Below the pieces are notes generated by a model. That model did no database searches. It had not been told where the DNA came from and saw only the letters and a program-made list of their open reading frames with translations. A DNA stretch of 64,000 nt from Evansella tamaricis (GTDB lineage Bacteria > Bacillota > Bacilli > Bacillales > Salisediminibacteriaceae), in assembly GCF_019042215.1 (NCBI RefSeq), contig NZ_JAHQCS010000100.1, positions 1 through 64,000 on the forward strand, in the 5' to 3' direction. Numbering within the stretch: the first letter of the stretch is position 1; each line of letters begins with the position of its first letter. The translations under genes and the position numbers were made by a program. This document shows positions 8,352-17,417 of this stretch, one piece after another.

Positions 8352-8425
8352 AAGTTTTTGCACCTTGGGCAATGTCTAGCTCCACTGCCCCACGCTCGTG
8401 ATCTTAGGCGCTTGCGCTTTTCTTA
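8352..8425. repeat. Minimal copy of the dispersed hairpin repeat
   Basis: A leader AAGTTTTTGCACCTTGGGCA precedes the left end TGTCTAGCTCCA (8373), which is joined almost directly to the right end CTGCCCCACGCTCGTG and TAGGCGCTTGCGCTTTTCTTA (to 8425). No internal hairpin modules remain, leaving a 53-bp core. It sits between the bshC terminator and the mraZ operator. Confidence 0.8.
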
Positions 8426-8501
8426 AGCAAACCAGAATCTCACTACACTCTCGAAACCCAAAAATAGGTAAAATCTATGAAAATATCTAAATTTTAAAAC
8501 A

Positions 8502-8560
8502 AAAGTGGTGAAAAGTGGGGGGATGTGGTAAATTAGTGTTAGAAAGTGGGAGAGGGGTGG
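8502..8560 (+). promoter_or_regulatory. MraZ operator: AAAGTGG direct repeats
   Basis: AAAGTGG occurs at 8502, 8512 and 8543, with weaker versions at 8522 (GATGTGG) and 8533 (TTAGTGT) and a GGGGTGG at 8554, giving spacing near 10 bp. MraZ is known to bind GTGG-containing direct repeats on one face of the helix upstream of its own gene. The array ends at the mraZ ribosome site, so autoregulation of the dcw cluster is expected. Confidence 0.75.
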
Positions 8561-8565
8561 ATTCT

Positions 8566-8994
8566 ATGTTCATGGGCGAATATCATCATACAATTGATGA
8601 AAAGGGACGGATGATTATTCCGGCCAAATTCCGTGAAGAATTGGGATCCACTTTCGTTGTAACAAGAGGGATGGACAAATGTTTATTTGTTTATCCTGAA
8701 AAAGAATGGAGACAATTAGAACAAAAGCTAAAATCCCTTCCTTTCACCAAAAAAGATGCCAGGGCATTTACACGATTTTTCTTCTCTGGTGCCACAGAAT
8801 GTGAACTGGATAAACAAGGACGTGTGAACATCGCACAGACTCTTAGGTCCTATGCAATCCTTGAAAAAGAGTGTGTTGTCATCGGGGTATCCAACCGTGT
8901 GGAAATTTGGAGTAAAGGAATTTGGGAAGAGTATTTTGCAGAGTCTGAAGATTCTTTCGCAGAAATTGCAGAAGGAATTGTTGACTTTGAACTA
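8566..8994 (+). CDS. mraZ: Transcriptional regulator MraZ
   Basis: The 143-residue protein has two AbrB/SpoVT-like MraZ domains: [22 protein letters not shown] near residues 4-25, and [22 protein letters not shown] near residues 78-99. Both carry the KGR/QGR-type DNA-binding turn of the family. MraZ forms a ring-shaped oligomer that controls the dcw operon. An upstream in-frame GTG/ATG extension exists from 8515, but MFMGEYHH at 8566 matches the family start and follows AGAGGGGTGG (8551-8560). The product length equals that of B. subtilis MraZ. The stop codon occupies 8995-8997. Confidence 0.95.
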
Positions 8995-9023
8995 TAATGC
9001 ACCGTTAGAGGAGGTCTCATTCT

Positions 9024-9965
9024 TTGGTTGAGCAGTTTGAGCATGAAACAGTATTGAAAGAAGAGACAGTAAAAGGATTGAATATTAAAAATGATGGTAT
9101 ATATGTGGATTGTACGTTAGGTGGTGGTGGACATAGTGAACGAATCCTTTCGGAATTGGGGGAAGGTGGGAGACTGATTGCTTTTGATCAAGATGAGATT
9201 GCATTAGCTCATGCCCAAAAACGTTTAGCTGTCCATGGGAATAAAATCACTTTTGTTCATAGTAACTTTAAGAATTTAAAAAGGGAATTAATTGATTTAG
9301 GAATAGAAAGTGTGCAAGGTTTTGTGTTTGATTTAGGAGTATCGTCCCCCCAATTTGATGAACCGGAAAGGGGATTTAGCTACCGTTTTGATGCCCCGTT
9401 GGATATGAGAATGGATCGGGGACAAACGTTGACAGCTCACGAAGTATTGAATTACTGGTCGTTTGAAGAAATAGTAAAAATCATAGCAAGATATGGAGAG
9501 GAACGGTTTGCAAAACAGATCGCCAGAAAGATAGAGAAAGCTAGGGAGAAAAAACCGGTAGAAACGACTTTTGAATTGGTCGATTTAATCAAGGATGCCA
9601 TTCCGGCACCTGCCCGCAGGAAAGGTGGGCACCCTGCAAAGCGAACCTTTCAGGCGATCAGAATTGCAGTTAACAATGAACTGAATGTATTTGAAGAAGC
9701 GTTGAATGATGCAATTGACATGACAGCATCGGGGGGGAGAATTGCAGTAATAACTTTTCACTCCCTAGAAGATAGAATCTGCAAACACGTATTTAAATTT
9801 AGAAGTTCACCGCAAGAACTTCCTAGGGGGTTTCCAGTTATACCTGAAGGGTATGAACAGGAACTTAAATTAGTAAACCGTAAACCAATCCTTGCAAGCG
9901 AGGAAGAATTAGAACTGAATTCCCGTGCTCAGTCCGCAAAATTAAGAATTGCAGAGAAAAACTAA
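9024..9965 (+). CDS. rsmH: 16S rRNA (cytosine-1402-N4)-methyltransferase
   Basis: The 313-residue protein is RsmH (MraW), an S-adenosylmethionine-dependent enzyme acting on C1402 of 16S rRNA at the decoding centre. The SAM-binding motif I is [10 protein letters not shown] (29-38); [20 protein letters not shown] is the family-specific insert near residue 103; [15 protein letters not shown] and [11 protein letters not shown] follow. It starts with TTG at 9024, after AGAGGAGGTC, 27 bp behind mraZ, and is cotranscribed with it. Confidence 0.95.
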   Translation: MVEQFEHETVLKEETVKGLNIKNDGIYVDCTLGGGGHSERILSELGEGGRLIAFDQDEIALAHAQKRLAVHGNKITFVHSNFKNLKRELIDLGIESVQGFVFDLGVSSPQFDEPERGFSYRFDAPLDMRMDRGQTLTAHEVLNYWSFEEIVKIIARYGEERFAKQIARKIEKAREKKPVETTFELVDLIKDAIPAPARRKGGHPAKRTFQAIRIAVNNELNVFEEALNDAIDMTASGGRIAVITFHSLEDRICKHVFKFRSSPQELPRGFPVIPEGYEQELKLVNRKPILASEEELELNSRAQSAKLRIAEKN

Positions 9966-9980
9966 AAGGAGGAATGTACC

Positions 9981-10346
9981 ATGAGTCCATTAGTGCAAAA
10001 ACAACTTCATCAACCTAATCCAACACCTTCTAAAGGAAAAAAAGTAGGTAAAAAGAGTGCATACAAATCACGTATTACAAAGGGAGAAAAGTTCATTTAT
10101 GCAGTTGCCCTTGTGGGGATTGTATTTGCTTTTTTTCTTGTATTAACAAATTATGCCTCAATCTATATGACAAATCATCAAATTCAGCAAACGGAAACGG
10201 ACATAAGAGAGCAATTAAGTGTTAATGAAGGGTTAGATCTTCAAGTGATGGAACTATCCGATCCGGAACGCATTTTGGCCATGGCAGAAGATATGGGAAT
10301 GGTTTTAGACGAGGAGAATGTAAGATATACTCATTCAAATGATTGA
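9981..10346 (+). CDS. ftsL: Cell division protein FtsL
   Basis: The 121-residue bitopic protein has a basic cytoplasmic N-terminus, one transmembrane helix (about 38-60) and an extracytoplasmic segment with leucine-zipper character (about 66-105, QIQQTETDIREQLSVNEGLDL). FtsL binds DivIB and DivIC in the divisome and helps activate the septal synthase. Size, topology and position between rsmH and pbpB identify it, since the sequence is weakly conserved. The start ATG at 9981 follows AAAGGAGGAATG. Confidence 0.88.
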   Translation: MSPLVQKQLHQPNPTPSKGKKVGKKSAYKSRITKGEKFIYAVALVGIVFAFFLVLTNYASIYMTNHQIQQTETDIREQLSVNEGLDLQVMELSDPERILAMAEDMGMVLDEENVRYTHSND

Positions 10347-10372
10347 CACATTTCGGGAGAGGGAGGCTTTCC

Positions 10373-12583
10373 ATGGGAAGGAAAAAAAGTAGAAAAGTCA
10401 CCATTAGAGCACTAATTATTTTAGTCATTTTTCTCCTCGGTGTTTCAGGAATGTTTTCCCGTTTTGTATACATACAGGCTTCAAAAGAAGTACAGGGACA
10501 CAACTTACAGGAATTGTTGGAGAGACGGTGGACTACTTCCGTAACTCTAGACGGAAAACGGGGAACCATTTTTGACCGAAATGGGGAGTCGTTGGCGGAA
10601 GAGATCCCATCATATACGGTGATCGCCATCCTTGATGAACGATTTGACAACCGGGTAAAGGATCCAGTAGAGACTGCCAGGCAGTTAAGTTCTGTACTTG
10701 AAATTGATGCTGAAACAATCGAAGGATTCTTAACGAGGGGAATAGATGATGGAAGGGTCCAGGTAGAATTAGGTCCACGTGCGAAATATTTAAGCTTTGA
10801 AAAAAAGGAAGAAGTAATGGCACTAGAGTTGTCTGGTATACAGATGCGTGCAGACCCAAGGAGGTTTTATCCTAAACAGACGTTTGCATCCCATATCCTT
10901 GGGTATACGGAGAGGGATATGTCTACCGCCAGGATGGGTCTGGAATACAGACTGGATGAATATTTAAAGGAAGAGGATGGACGAATTTCTTATCAAAAAG
11001 ATGGAAAAAATCGACGTCTGACCAATGCCAACGAAGTGATAGATCCCCCAAAAAATGGTGATGATGTTTATTTAACATTAGATACTCGAATTCAGATGAC
11101 GATTGAACAGACTATGAATCAAGTAGAGGCAGAATTTTCTCCGGAGCGGATGATGACCATTGTGGCAAATGCCAAAACAGGTGAGATTCTAGGAATGTCA
11201 AACCGTCCCACTTTTAATCCTAACCAATATGAATCGATAGAAAATTATACGAACTTTAATGTTCAGTCCCGGTTCGAACCAGGTTCAACCATGAAGATTT
11301 TCACCCTTGCTGCTGCGATTGAAGAAGGCGTCTATAATGGGGAAGAGTTCTATCAGTCAGGCTCAATCCAGGTGGGTCCAGATACGATTAGGGATCATAA
11401 CCGTTATGGTTGGGGCCAGATTACATTCGATGAGGGTTTTCAGCGTTCCTCAAACGTGGCATTTTCTATTCTTGCTTTAGAAAGACTAGGTTCTGATAGA
11501 CTTTATCATTATGTTGATGCATTTGGGTTTACAAACCCAACTGGTATTGACCTCCCAAACGAAGCTAATGCATTAATAGCTAAAGGTGCCAGGAGTGATG
11601 TGGCTACTACTGCATTTGGTCAAGGGACGGCCGTAACCCCCATCCAAATTGTGCAAGGGGCGACTGCGATAGCAAATGGCGGGAAAATGATGAAACCTTT
11701 TATAATTGATCGAATAGTGGACGGAAACAGCAATGAAATAGTGATGGAGAACATTCCAGAAGTGGTGGGAGAACCAATTTCCGAAGAGACATCAAAAGAA
11801 GTATTGAGATTAATGGAGTCTGTTGTTTCTGCAGAAGTGGGGACAGGGCGACCATTTGCAATCGACGGTTTTCAAGTTGCAGGAAAAACAGGAACTGCTC
11901 AAATAGTAGGGGATAATCGGAGATATATGACAGGACATGGGAACTCTATTTTTTCCTTTATTGGTATGGCACCTGCGGAAGATCCGGAAATAATCGTCTA
12001 TGTAGCAATAGATCGGCCTAAATTAGCTGAATATGAAGTGGGCTCTACACCAGTAGCCATGATCTTTAAATCTGTTATGAAACAAAGTTTGCAATATTTT
12101 AATATTTCTCCAACGGAAGGGTCAAGAGACAGGGAAGATAATGAAATCATACTAGATGACTATACAGGTTATTCCGTTTCTGAAACAACAGCTTTTCTAA
12201 AGCAAAATGGAATGGATGTTATTGTTATTGGCGATGGTAATCTGGTGGAAACCCAATATCCGACGAGTGAGATTGCAATTATTCCTGGTGAGCGGGTTCT
12301 ACTAAAGACAGATGGAGATCAAATGCAAATCCCTGATTTAAGTAATTGGTCTCTACGACACATATACGCTTTTCAAGAGTTAATAGGTATTCCTGTTGAT
12401 GTCACAGGACATGGATTTGTTCATGAACAGATGCCTGCTCCGTTGATGGAAATTTCTAACGTGGAGAGGATTAAAGTCTCTTTATACCTTCCAGGAGATG
12501 CTCCAATCGAAGAAGTTGTGAATGAATGGGAAGAAGATTTGGAATCGGAAGATGGAGAAGAGGAAAGTTTCTTTATGGATTAA
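10373..12583 (+). CDS. pbpB: Penicillin-binding protein 2B (class B, septal transpeptidase)
   Basis: The 736-residue protein has an N-terminal membrane anchor (about 12-32), a PBP dimer domain (about 60-220), a transpeptidase domain and two C-terminal PASTA repeats (about 580-710). The active-site motifs are STMK (305-308), SSN (359-361) and KTG (505-507). It is the divisome transpeptidase that works with FtsW. An in-frame TTG at 10343 overlaps ftsL, but ATG 10373 has GGGAGG (10361-10366) six bases ahead. The protein ends in a strongly acidic tail (about 712-736) after the last PASTA repeat. A terminator follows. Confidence 0.95.
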   Translation: MGRKKSRKVTIRALIILVIFLLGVSGMFSRFVYIQASKEVQGHNLQELLERRWTTSVTLDGKRGTIFDRNGESLAEEIPSYTVIAILDERFDNRVKDPVETARQLSSVLEIDAETIEGFLTRGIDDGRVQVELGPRAKYLSFEKKEEVMALELSGIQMRADPRRFYPKQTFASHILGYTERDMSTARMGLEYRLDEYLKEEDGRISYQKDGKNRRLTNANEVIDPPKNGDDVYLTLDTRIQMTIEQTMNQVEAEFSPERMMTIVANAKTGEILGMSNRPTFNPNQYESIENYTNFNVQSRFEPGSTMKIFTLAAAIEEGVYNGEEFYQSGSIQVGPDTIRDHNRYGWGQITFDEGFQRSSNVAFSILALERLGSDRLYHYVDAFGFTNPTGIDLPNEANALIAKGARSDVATTAFGQGTAVTPIQIVQGATAIANGGKMMKPFIIDRIVDGNSNEIVMENIPEVVGEPISEETSKEVLRLMESVVSAEVGTGRPFAIDGFQVAGKTGTAQIVGDNRRYMTGHGNSIFSFIGMAPAEDPEIIVYVAIDRPKLAEYEVGSTPVAMIFKSVMKQSLQYFNISPTEGSRDREDNEIILDDYTGYSVSETTAFLKQNGMDVIVIGDGNLVETQYPTSEIAIIPGERVLLKTDGDQMQIPDLSNWSLRHIYAFQELIGIPVDVTGHGFVHEQMPAPLMEISNVERIKVSLYLPGDAPIEEVVNEWEEDLESEDGEEESFFMD

Positions 12584-12595
12584 TAGGAAAAATGT

Positions 12596-12627
12596 AATGG
12601 ACGGGTTCTAACCTGTCCATTTTTTTC
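12596..12627 (+). terminator. Rho-independent terminator between pbpB and spoVD
   Basis: AATGGACGGGTT and AACCTGTCCATT form a 12-bp stem with one G-T pair and a TCTA-type loop, followed by TTTTTTT. It separates the vegetative pbpB message from spoVD, as expected if spoVD has sporulation-specific transcription. Confidence 0.9.
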
Positions 12628-12672
12628 ATATGACTGAACCAAGCCAAAGTGTTTAAACATGGGAGGTTCACG

Positions 12673-14610
12673 ATGAAACGAGTATCTAATGTAACGGTTC
12701 GTAAACGATTAATATTTGCTTTAAGTATTGGATTAATCGTCTTTATTGTCATGATCATCCGATTAGGGGTAGTACAGCTGATAATGGGGGACGAAATTTC
12801 GTCAAAAGCAGAAGACTTATGGAGCAGAAATATACCCTTTGAGGCAAAGCGCGGAGAGATTCTTGACCGAAATGGGGTCCCATTGGCGACGAATATCAGT
12901 GCTCCATCAATTCTTGTTGTTCCTAGACAAATTAGCGATCCAACCAGTGTGGCAAAGCAATTAGCTGACGTTCTCTCAATGGATAAGCAGAGGGCATATG
13001 AATTTATAACAAAAAATGAATCAATCGTTCGCATCAATCCTGAAGGAAGAAAAATCAGTAATGAACTCGCCCATGAGGTAAGAAGTCTCAACATAGAAGG
13101 GATCTATATTGCGGAGGATAATAAAAGGCACTACCCAAACGGAAAATATTTATCTCATGTACTTGGTTTTGCCGGAATTGATAATCAAGGTTTAACTGGT
13201 TTGGAATTGTTTTATGAAGAACGTCTTTCTGGTGAACCGGGACATGTCTCCTTCCATTCCACAGCAAAAAATACACGAATGCCTAACTTAGCGGATGAGT
13301 ATACAGCGCCAATTGACGGACAACACTTAAAACTGACAATTGATTCTAATATCCAGACGATAATTGAGCGTGAACTGGATATCGCAGAAGCAACCTATAA
13401 TCCTGATGGGGCAATTGCAATTGCGATGGACCCTAATACAGGAGAGGTATTAGGAATGTCGTCTAGACCAGATTATGACCCAGAACGCTTTAGAGAGGTG
13501 CCACCTGAAATATATAACCAAAATAAGCCTGTATGGAGTCAATATGAGCCAGGTTCTACATTTAAAATCATTACCCTTGCTGCAGCATTGGAAGAAGGAA
13601 TTGTTGATTTAGATGAAGATGACTTCCATGACCCCGGTTACATAGAAGTGGCTGGTAGAAACATCAAGTGTTGGAAAAAGGGTGGACACGGTTCTCAAAC
13701 GTATTTAGAAGTAGTTCAAAATTCCTGCAACCCTGGGTTTGTGGCATTAGGGCAAGAGCTAGGGAAAGAAACCCTTTTTGATTATATTCATAATTTCGGT
13801 TTCGGTAAGAAAACGGGAATTGATTTACAAGGGGAAGGGACTGGGATATTATTTGATATAGAGAATGTGGAGGCTTTAGAATTAGCAACAACATCCTTCG
13901 GTCAAGGTGTATCCGTGACACCCATTCAACAAGTGGTGGCAGTTGCAGCAGCTGTGAATGGGGGGTATTTATATAAGCCTTACTTGGCTAAGGAGTGGGT
14001 AGACCCGGAAACAGAAGAAGTGATATCACGGAATACCCCTACGATGAAGCAGAGAGTAATATCTGATGCAACATCTGCGGAGGTTCGAAGAGCATTAGAA
14101 CATGTAGTGGCAAAAGGTTCAGGTCGAGGGGCTTATGTGGACGGATATCGTGTTGGTGGAAAGACAGGTACTGCACAGAAGGCGAAAGACGGAAGATACT
14201 TAGAAAATAATCATATTGTATCCTTTATTGGATTTGCGCCTGCAGATGATCCTCAAATTGTAGTTTATGTGGCAATCGATAATCCGAAAGATACGATTCA
14301 GTTTGGTGGAGTAGTTGCAGCACCTATAGTGGGGAATATTATGGAGGACAGTCTACGAGCATTAGGTGTAGAGAAGAGGGATGGACAAATTGAGAAAGAA
14401 TTGCAGTGGAACGATGAACCCCTCGTTGAAACTCCTGATTTACTTGGACTTTCCATAAAGGAAATTAATCAGGCTTATTATGAACTTCAATTAGATCTTT
14501 CTGGAGATGGCAAAGAAGTAGTTGTTCAATCTCCTGAACCAGGTGTCAAGGTGAAAACAGGTTCCACTATCCGTGTTTATATGGGTGACAAGGAAGACGA
14601 GGAACAGTAA
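12673..14610 (+). CDS. spoVD: Sporulation-specific penicillin-binding protein SpoVD
   Basis: The 645-residue class B PBP has a membrane anchor (about 16-36), a dimer domain, a transpeptidase domain with STFK (295-298), SCN (351-353) and KTG (497-499), and one C-terminal PASTA repeat (about 585-640). SpoVD builds spore cortex peptidoglycan together with the SEDS protein SpoVE, whose gene also lies here. Length matches B. subtilis SpoVD closely. ATG 12673 was preferred over a GTG at 12649 because GGGAGG at 12661-12666 is spaced for it. The SCN cysteine in the second motif is a SpoVD hallmark. Confidence 0.94.
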   Translation: MKRVSNVTVRKRLIFALSIGLIVFIVMIIRLGVVQLIMGDEISSKAEDLWSRNIPFEAKRGEILDRNGVPLATNISAPSILVVPRQISDPTSVAKQLADVLSMDKQRAYEFITKNESIVRINPEGRKISNELAHEVRSLNIEGIYIAEDNKRHYPNGKYLSHVLGFAGIDNQGLTGLELFYEERLSGEPGHVSFHSTAKNTRMPNLADEYTAPIDGQHLKLTIDSNIQTIIERELDIAEATYNPDGAIAIAMDPNTGEVLGMSSRPDYDPERFREVPPEIYNQNKPVWSQYEPGSTFKIITLAAALEEGIVDLDEDDFHDPGYIEVAGRNIKCWKKGGHGSQTYLEVVQNSCNPGFVALGQELGKETLFDYIHNFGFGKKTGIDLQGEGTGILFDIENVEALELATTSFGQGVSVTPIQQVVAVAAAVNGGYLYKPYLAKEWVDPETEEVISRNTPTMKQRVISDATSAEVRRALEHVVAKGSGRGAYVDGYRVGGKTGTAQKAKDGRYLENNHIVSFIGFAPADDPQIVVYVAIDNPKDTIQFGGVVAAPIVGNIMEDSLRALGVEKRDGQIEKELQWNDEPLVETPDLLGLSIKEINQAYYELQLDLSGDGKEVVVQSPEPGVKVKTGSTIRVYMGDKEDEEQ

Positions 14611-14673
14611 AATGGTATATGGACATGATAAGTATCAAATAGTATGATCATCAGAGAATGTTTTTTCCATACA

Positions 14674-14702
14674 ATACATGCCCGCAAGGAGCGGGCATGT
14701 AT
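14674..14702 (+). terminator. Strong hairpin between spoVD and murE
   Basis: ATACATGCCCGC and GCGGGCATGTAT are perfect 12-bp arms around AAGGA. The T-run after it is poor (ATTTAC), so it may be a pause or partial terminator, or protect the 3' end. Confidence 0.65.
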
Positions 14703-14753
14703 TTACAATGAATTAATCCAAAAGCTTTTTAAAGGAAAGAGAGTTGAGACATT

Positions 14754-16223
14754 TTGAAACGTCTAGATTCACTAATATCTGCACTGCCATCTTATGTAAC
14801 AGATGCGGTTGATTATCCCATGATTAAAGACTTACATATGGATTCAAGGGATGTTACAGAAGGAAGTCTATTCTTTTGTATATCAGGATATACAGTGGAT
14901 GGACATGATTATGCTCCACAGGCCGTAAAAAATGGAGCTGTGGCAATAATCAGCGAAAAAAAATTAGATGGAATTGATGTCCCTGTAATAATTGTAAGAA
15001 ACTCTAAGCGTGCGATGGCTATTATCTCCTCCTGTTTCTATGATTATCCAACGGAAAAACTCAAAGTTATTGGGGTTACAGGAACGAACGGTAAGACAAC
15101 AACAACCCATCTAATCGAAAAAATACTGTCTGACCATCACAAGAAAACAGGTATAATCGGTACAATGTATATGAGGTATGATGGGAAAGAAGTCCCTGTA
15201 AAAAATACCACACCTGAGTCACTCTTACTTCAAAAGGGTTTTTCACATATGGTGGAAAGTGGCGTCGAAGCAATCACCATGGAAGTTTCATCCCATGCCC
15301 TTGAAATGGGAAGGGTACATGGAACAAATTTTGATGTTGCTGTATTTACCAACTTATCCCAGGATCACTTAGATTATCACGGAACAATGGAACGCTACGC
15401 CCACGCGAAGGGGCTATTATTTGCCCAACTAGGCAACGGATACCGTAATGGGAATCAACCACTAGCAGTCATGAACATGGATGATGAGTATTTTACACAG
15501 TTAGAAACAATGACTGCAGCCCCAATTATGACATTTGGGATAAATGGGGAAGCGGATATGAAGGCGGTGGATATAAATATCCATGAAGAAGGGACGAACT
15601 TCAAGCTTGTATTGGGTTCTAACTCCGTTCCGGTAAACATGAAAATGACAGGAACATTTTCTGTCTACAATGCATTAGCTGCTGCTGCTGCCTGTTATTC
15701 TGTGGGGATTAGTCTGGAAAATATCTCAAAAAGCTTAGCTTCACTGGAAGGGGTATCCGGTAGGTTTGAAAGGGTGGAGTTAAATCAACCTTTTCATGTT
15801 ATTGTTGATTACGCCCATACACCTGACAGCCTCGAAAATGTATTACATACAATTCGGGAGTTTGCCAAAGGTAAAATCTCTGTTGTTGTGGGATGTGGAG
15901 GAGACCGGGATAAAACGAAACGCCCGCTGATGGCAGAAATAGCTGAACGTCTTTCTGACTATGTTTATTTAACTTCCGATAATCCAAGGTCTGAAAACCC
16001 TATGGATATATTAAAAGATATGGAACATGGCATGAAGGGGAAGGATTATAAAGTAATAAAAAGCCGTAAAGAGGCAATCTATGAAGCAGTTAGAAATGCG
16101 GAAACGGATGAAATTATATTAATCGCCGGTAAAGGACACGAGACATACCAGACGATAGGAACTGTCAATCACCATTTTGATGACCGTCTCGTTGCGAAGG
16201 AAGCGGTAGAGGAGTGTCGTTAA
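14754..16223 (+). CDS. murE: UDP-MurNAc-tripeptide ligase MurE (meso-DAP-adding)
   Basis: The 489-residue protein has the three Mur ligase domains. The N-terminal domain binds the UMP-sugar, with HMDSRDVTEGSLFFCISG near residue 28. The central ATPase domain has GTNGKT (110-115). The C-terminal domain holds DNPR (409-412), the motif that selects meso-diaminopimelate over lysine, so the peptidoglycan is predicted to be DAP-type. It acts in the cytoplasm after MurD. The start is TTG at 14754 after AAAGGAAAGAGAG. One base separates its stop from the next gene, so the two are translationally close. Confidence 0.95.
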   Translation: MKRLDSLISALPSYVTDAVDYPMIKDLHMDSRDVTEGSLFFCISGYTVDGHDYAPQAVKNGAVAIISEKKLDGIDVPVIIVRNSKRAMAIISSCFYDYPTEKLKVIGVTGTNGKTTTTHLIEKILSDHHKKTGIIGTMYMRYDGKEVPVKNTTPESLLLQKGFSHMVESGVEAITMEVSSHALEMGRVHGTNFDVAVFTNLSQDHLDYHGTMERYAHAKGLLFAQLGNGYRNGNQPLAVMNMDDEYFTQLETMTAAPIMTFGINGEADMKAVDINIHEEGTNFKLVLGSNSVPVNMKMTGTFSVYNALAAAAACYSVGISLENISKSLASLEGVSGRFERVELNQPFHVIVDYAHTPDSLENVLHTIREFAKGKISVVVGCGGDRDKTKRPLMAEIAERLSDYVYLTSDNPRSENPMDILKDMEHGMKGKDYKVIKSRKEAIYEAVRNAETDEIILIAGKGHETYQTIGTVNHHFDDRLVAKEAVEECR

Positions 16224-16224
16224 T

Positions 16225-17142
16225 ATGATAAATGAGCTAATTAGGGAAATTATTGATCCTCGAGAGGGAACGATTCGAGGTGTGTTTTCGGATGACCTTC
16301 CTATGACTAATCTTAGTTTTGACAGTATGACCATTAAGGAAGGAGAAGTCTTTGTCCTTGTTTCCAAAGACACGGCAGATGAATCAGTCAATATGTTACG
16401 GGCTATCGAACGAGGTGCTTCTGCTGTACTTATGGAAAAGGATTTGAAGCACTCAGTAAAGTTCCCAGATCACTTTCCAGTTATAGAAGTAAATAATGTA
16501 ACGTCGATTATCGAAAAAATGGCAAAGAAATATTTACTTGAAGTGGATCCAACCATTATCACAGTTTTAGGGTGTGATGGGAAATTAGTAACGAAGAATC
16601 TACTATACGATATGTTAAAAAATGATTTTCAAGTCTTGAAAACGAAAGAAAACGGGAATTTCTATGATACAGCTAAATCAATTTTTCAAATGGACAGGTC
16701 TACGGATATTCTCTTATGTGATATACCGATTATAGAGAAAAATACAGATCTTGAAGAATACCGAATTATTGAACCTAACTTTGCAATTGTGACTGATCTT
16801 GGAAGTGATGAAGAACTGCGGGAAGCTGTTGTAAGATTGGAAAGCAAAATGAAACCAAGTGCTGTGTTTGTCATTGATGGGGATGATCCGTTAATGAAGA
16901 TGGAGTGGAAGTGCGATGTGGTTACTTGCGGTAGAAAAGAAGGAGCATTATTTCAAATCCATGAACAGACTCAAAAGGGTAATTTTACTGAGTTTTCCCT
17001 ACAAGGAATCCGGATGCCGTTTTCGATTCCCAGTACTTCTGAGTATAACGTTAAATATGCAACCTATGCCATCGCTATCACAGTTCATCTAGGGATGCTG
17101 CCTGATAATGTGGTTAATGTATTAAAAAATTATAAGTTTTAG
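16225..17142 (+). CDS. Degenerate Mur ligase-like protein (MurF/MurE-like, no ATP site, no C-terminal domain)
   Basis: The 305-residue product occupies the place of murF between murE and mraY. Residues about 25-95 resemble the MurE/MurF N-terminal domain (LSFDSMTIKEGEVFVLVS, then ERGASAVLM and a VIEVNN strand). Residues about 110-300 resemble the central ATPase domain, but the P-loop GTNGKT(T/S) is replaced by GCDGKLVTK (116-124). PNFAIVTDLG (184-193) and IDGDDPL (217-223) keep only the framework of the usual TNIG and NxDDP motifs. The protein stops where the family's C-terminal ligase domain would begin. The frame is clean and the ATG has an overlapping GAGGAGTG site. Ligase activity is not expected; a structural or regulatory role, or a decaying relic, is possible. 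Confidence 0.75.
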   Translation: MINELIREIIDPREGTIRGVFSDDLPMTNLSFDSMTIKEGEVFVLVSKDTADESVNMLRAIERGASAVLMEKDLKHSVKFPDHFPVIEVNNVTSIIEKMAKKYLLEVDPTIITVLGCDGKLVTKNLLYDMLKNDFQVLKTKENGNFYDTAKSIFQMDRSTDILLCDIPIIEKNTDLEEYRIIEPNFAIVTDLGSDEELREAVVRLESKMKPSAVFVIDGDDPLMKMEWKCDVVTCGRKEGALFQIHEQTQKGNFTEFSLQGIRMPFSIPSTSEYNVKYATYAIAITVHLGMLPDNVVNVLKNYKF

Positions 17143-17417
17143 TGGGAAAATACATAATAAGTATGTTAGGTAAATTTCCTTATTTTATAGTTATTCATAG
17201 AGACCATGATTCAGAAGAAAAAAACCTTTTTTCACTCTATGGGCATTAATTTCCTTCGGAGTAGATAAAATGTATAAAGACTACTATCAGATTAGTCTAT
17301 TATCATTAATAAAATTCGGGTTGTTATACGTTTACTGTTTATTTTCGCTGCTACTAAATAGCACTATTAACATAGCTTTTTATTAAATTCAACCGTAGTA
17401 AGAAAGGAGTTCCTACA
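17143..17417. other. Gene-free AT-rich gap before mraY
   Basis: In this 275-bp stretch I found no open frame that would encode the missing Mur ligase C-terminal domain, and no obvious hairpin with a T-run. It probably contains the mraY ribosome site (AAAGGAGTTCC at 17403-17413) and perhaps a promoter that I cannot place firmly. Confidence 0.4.
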
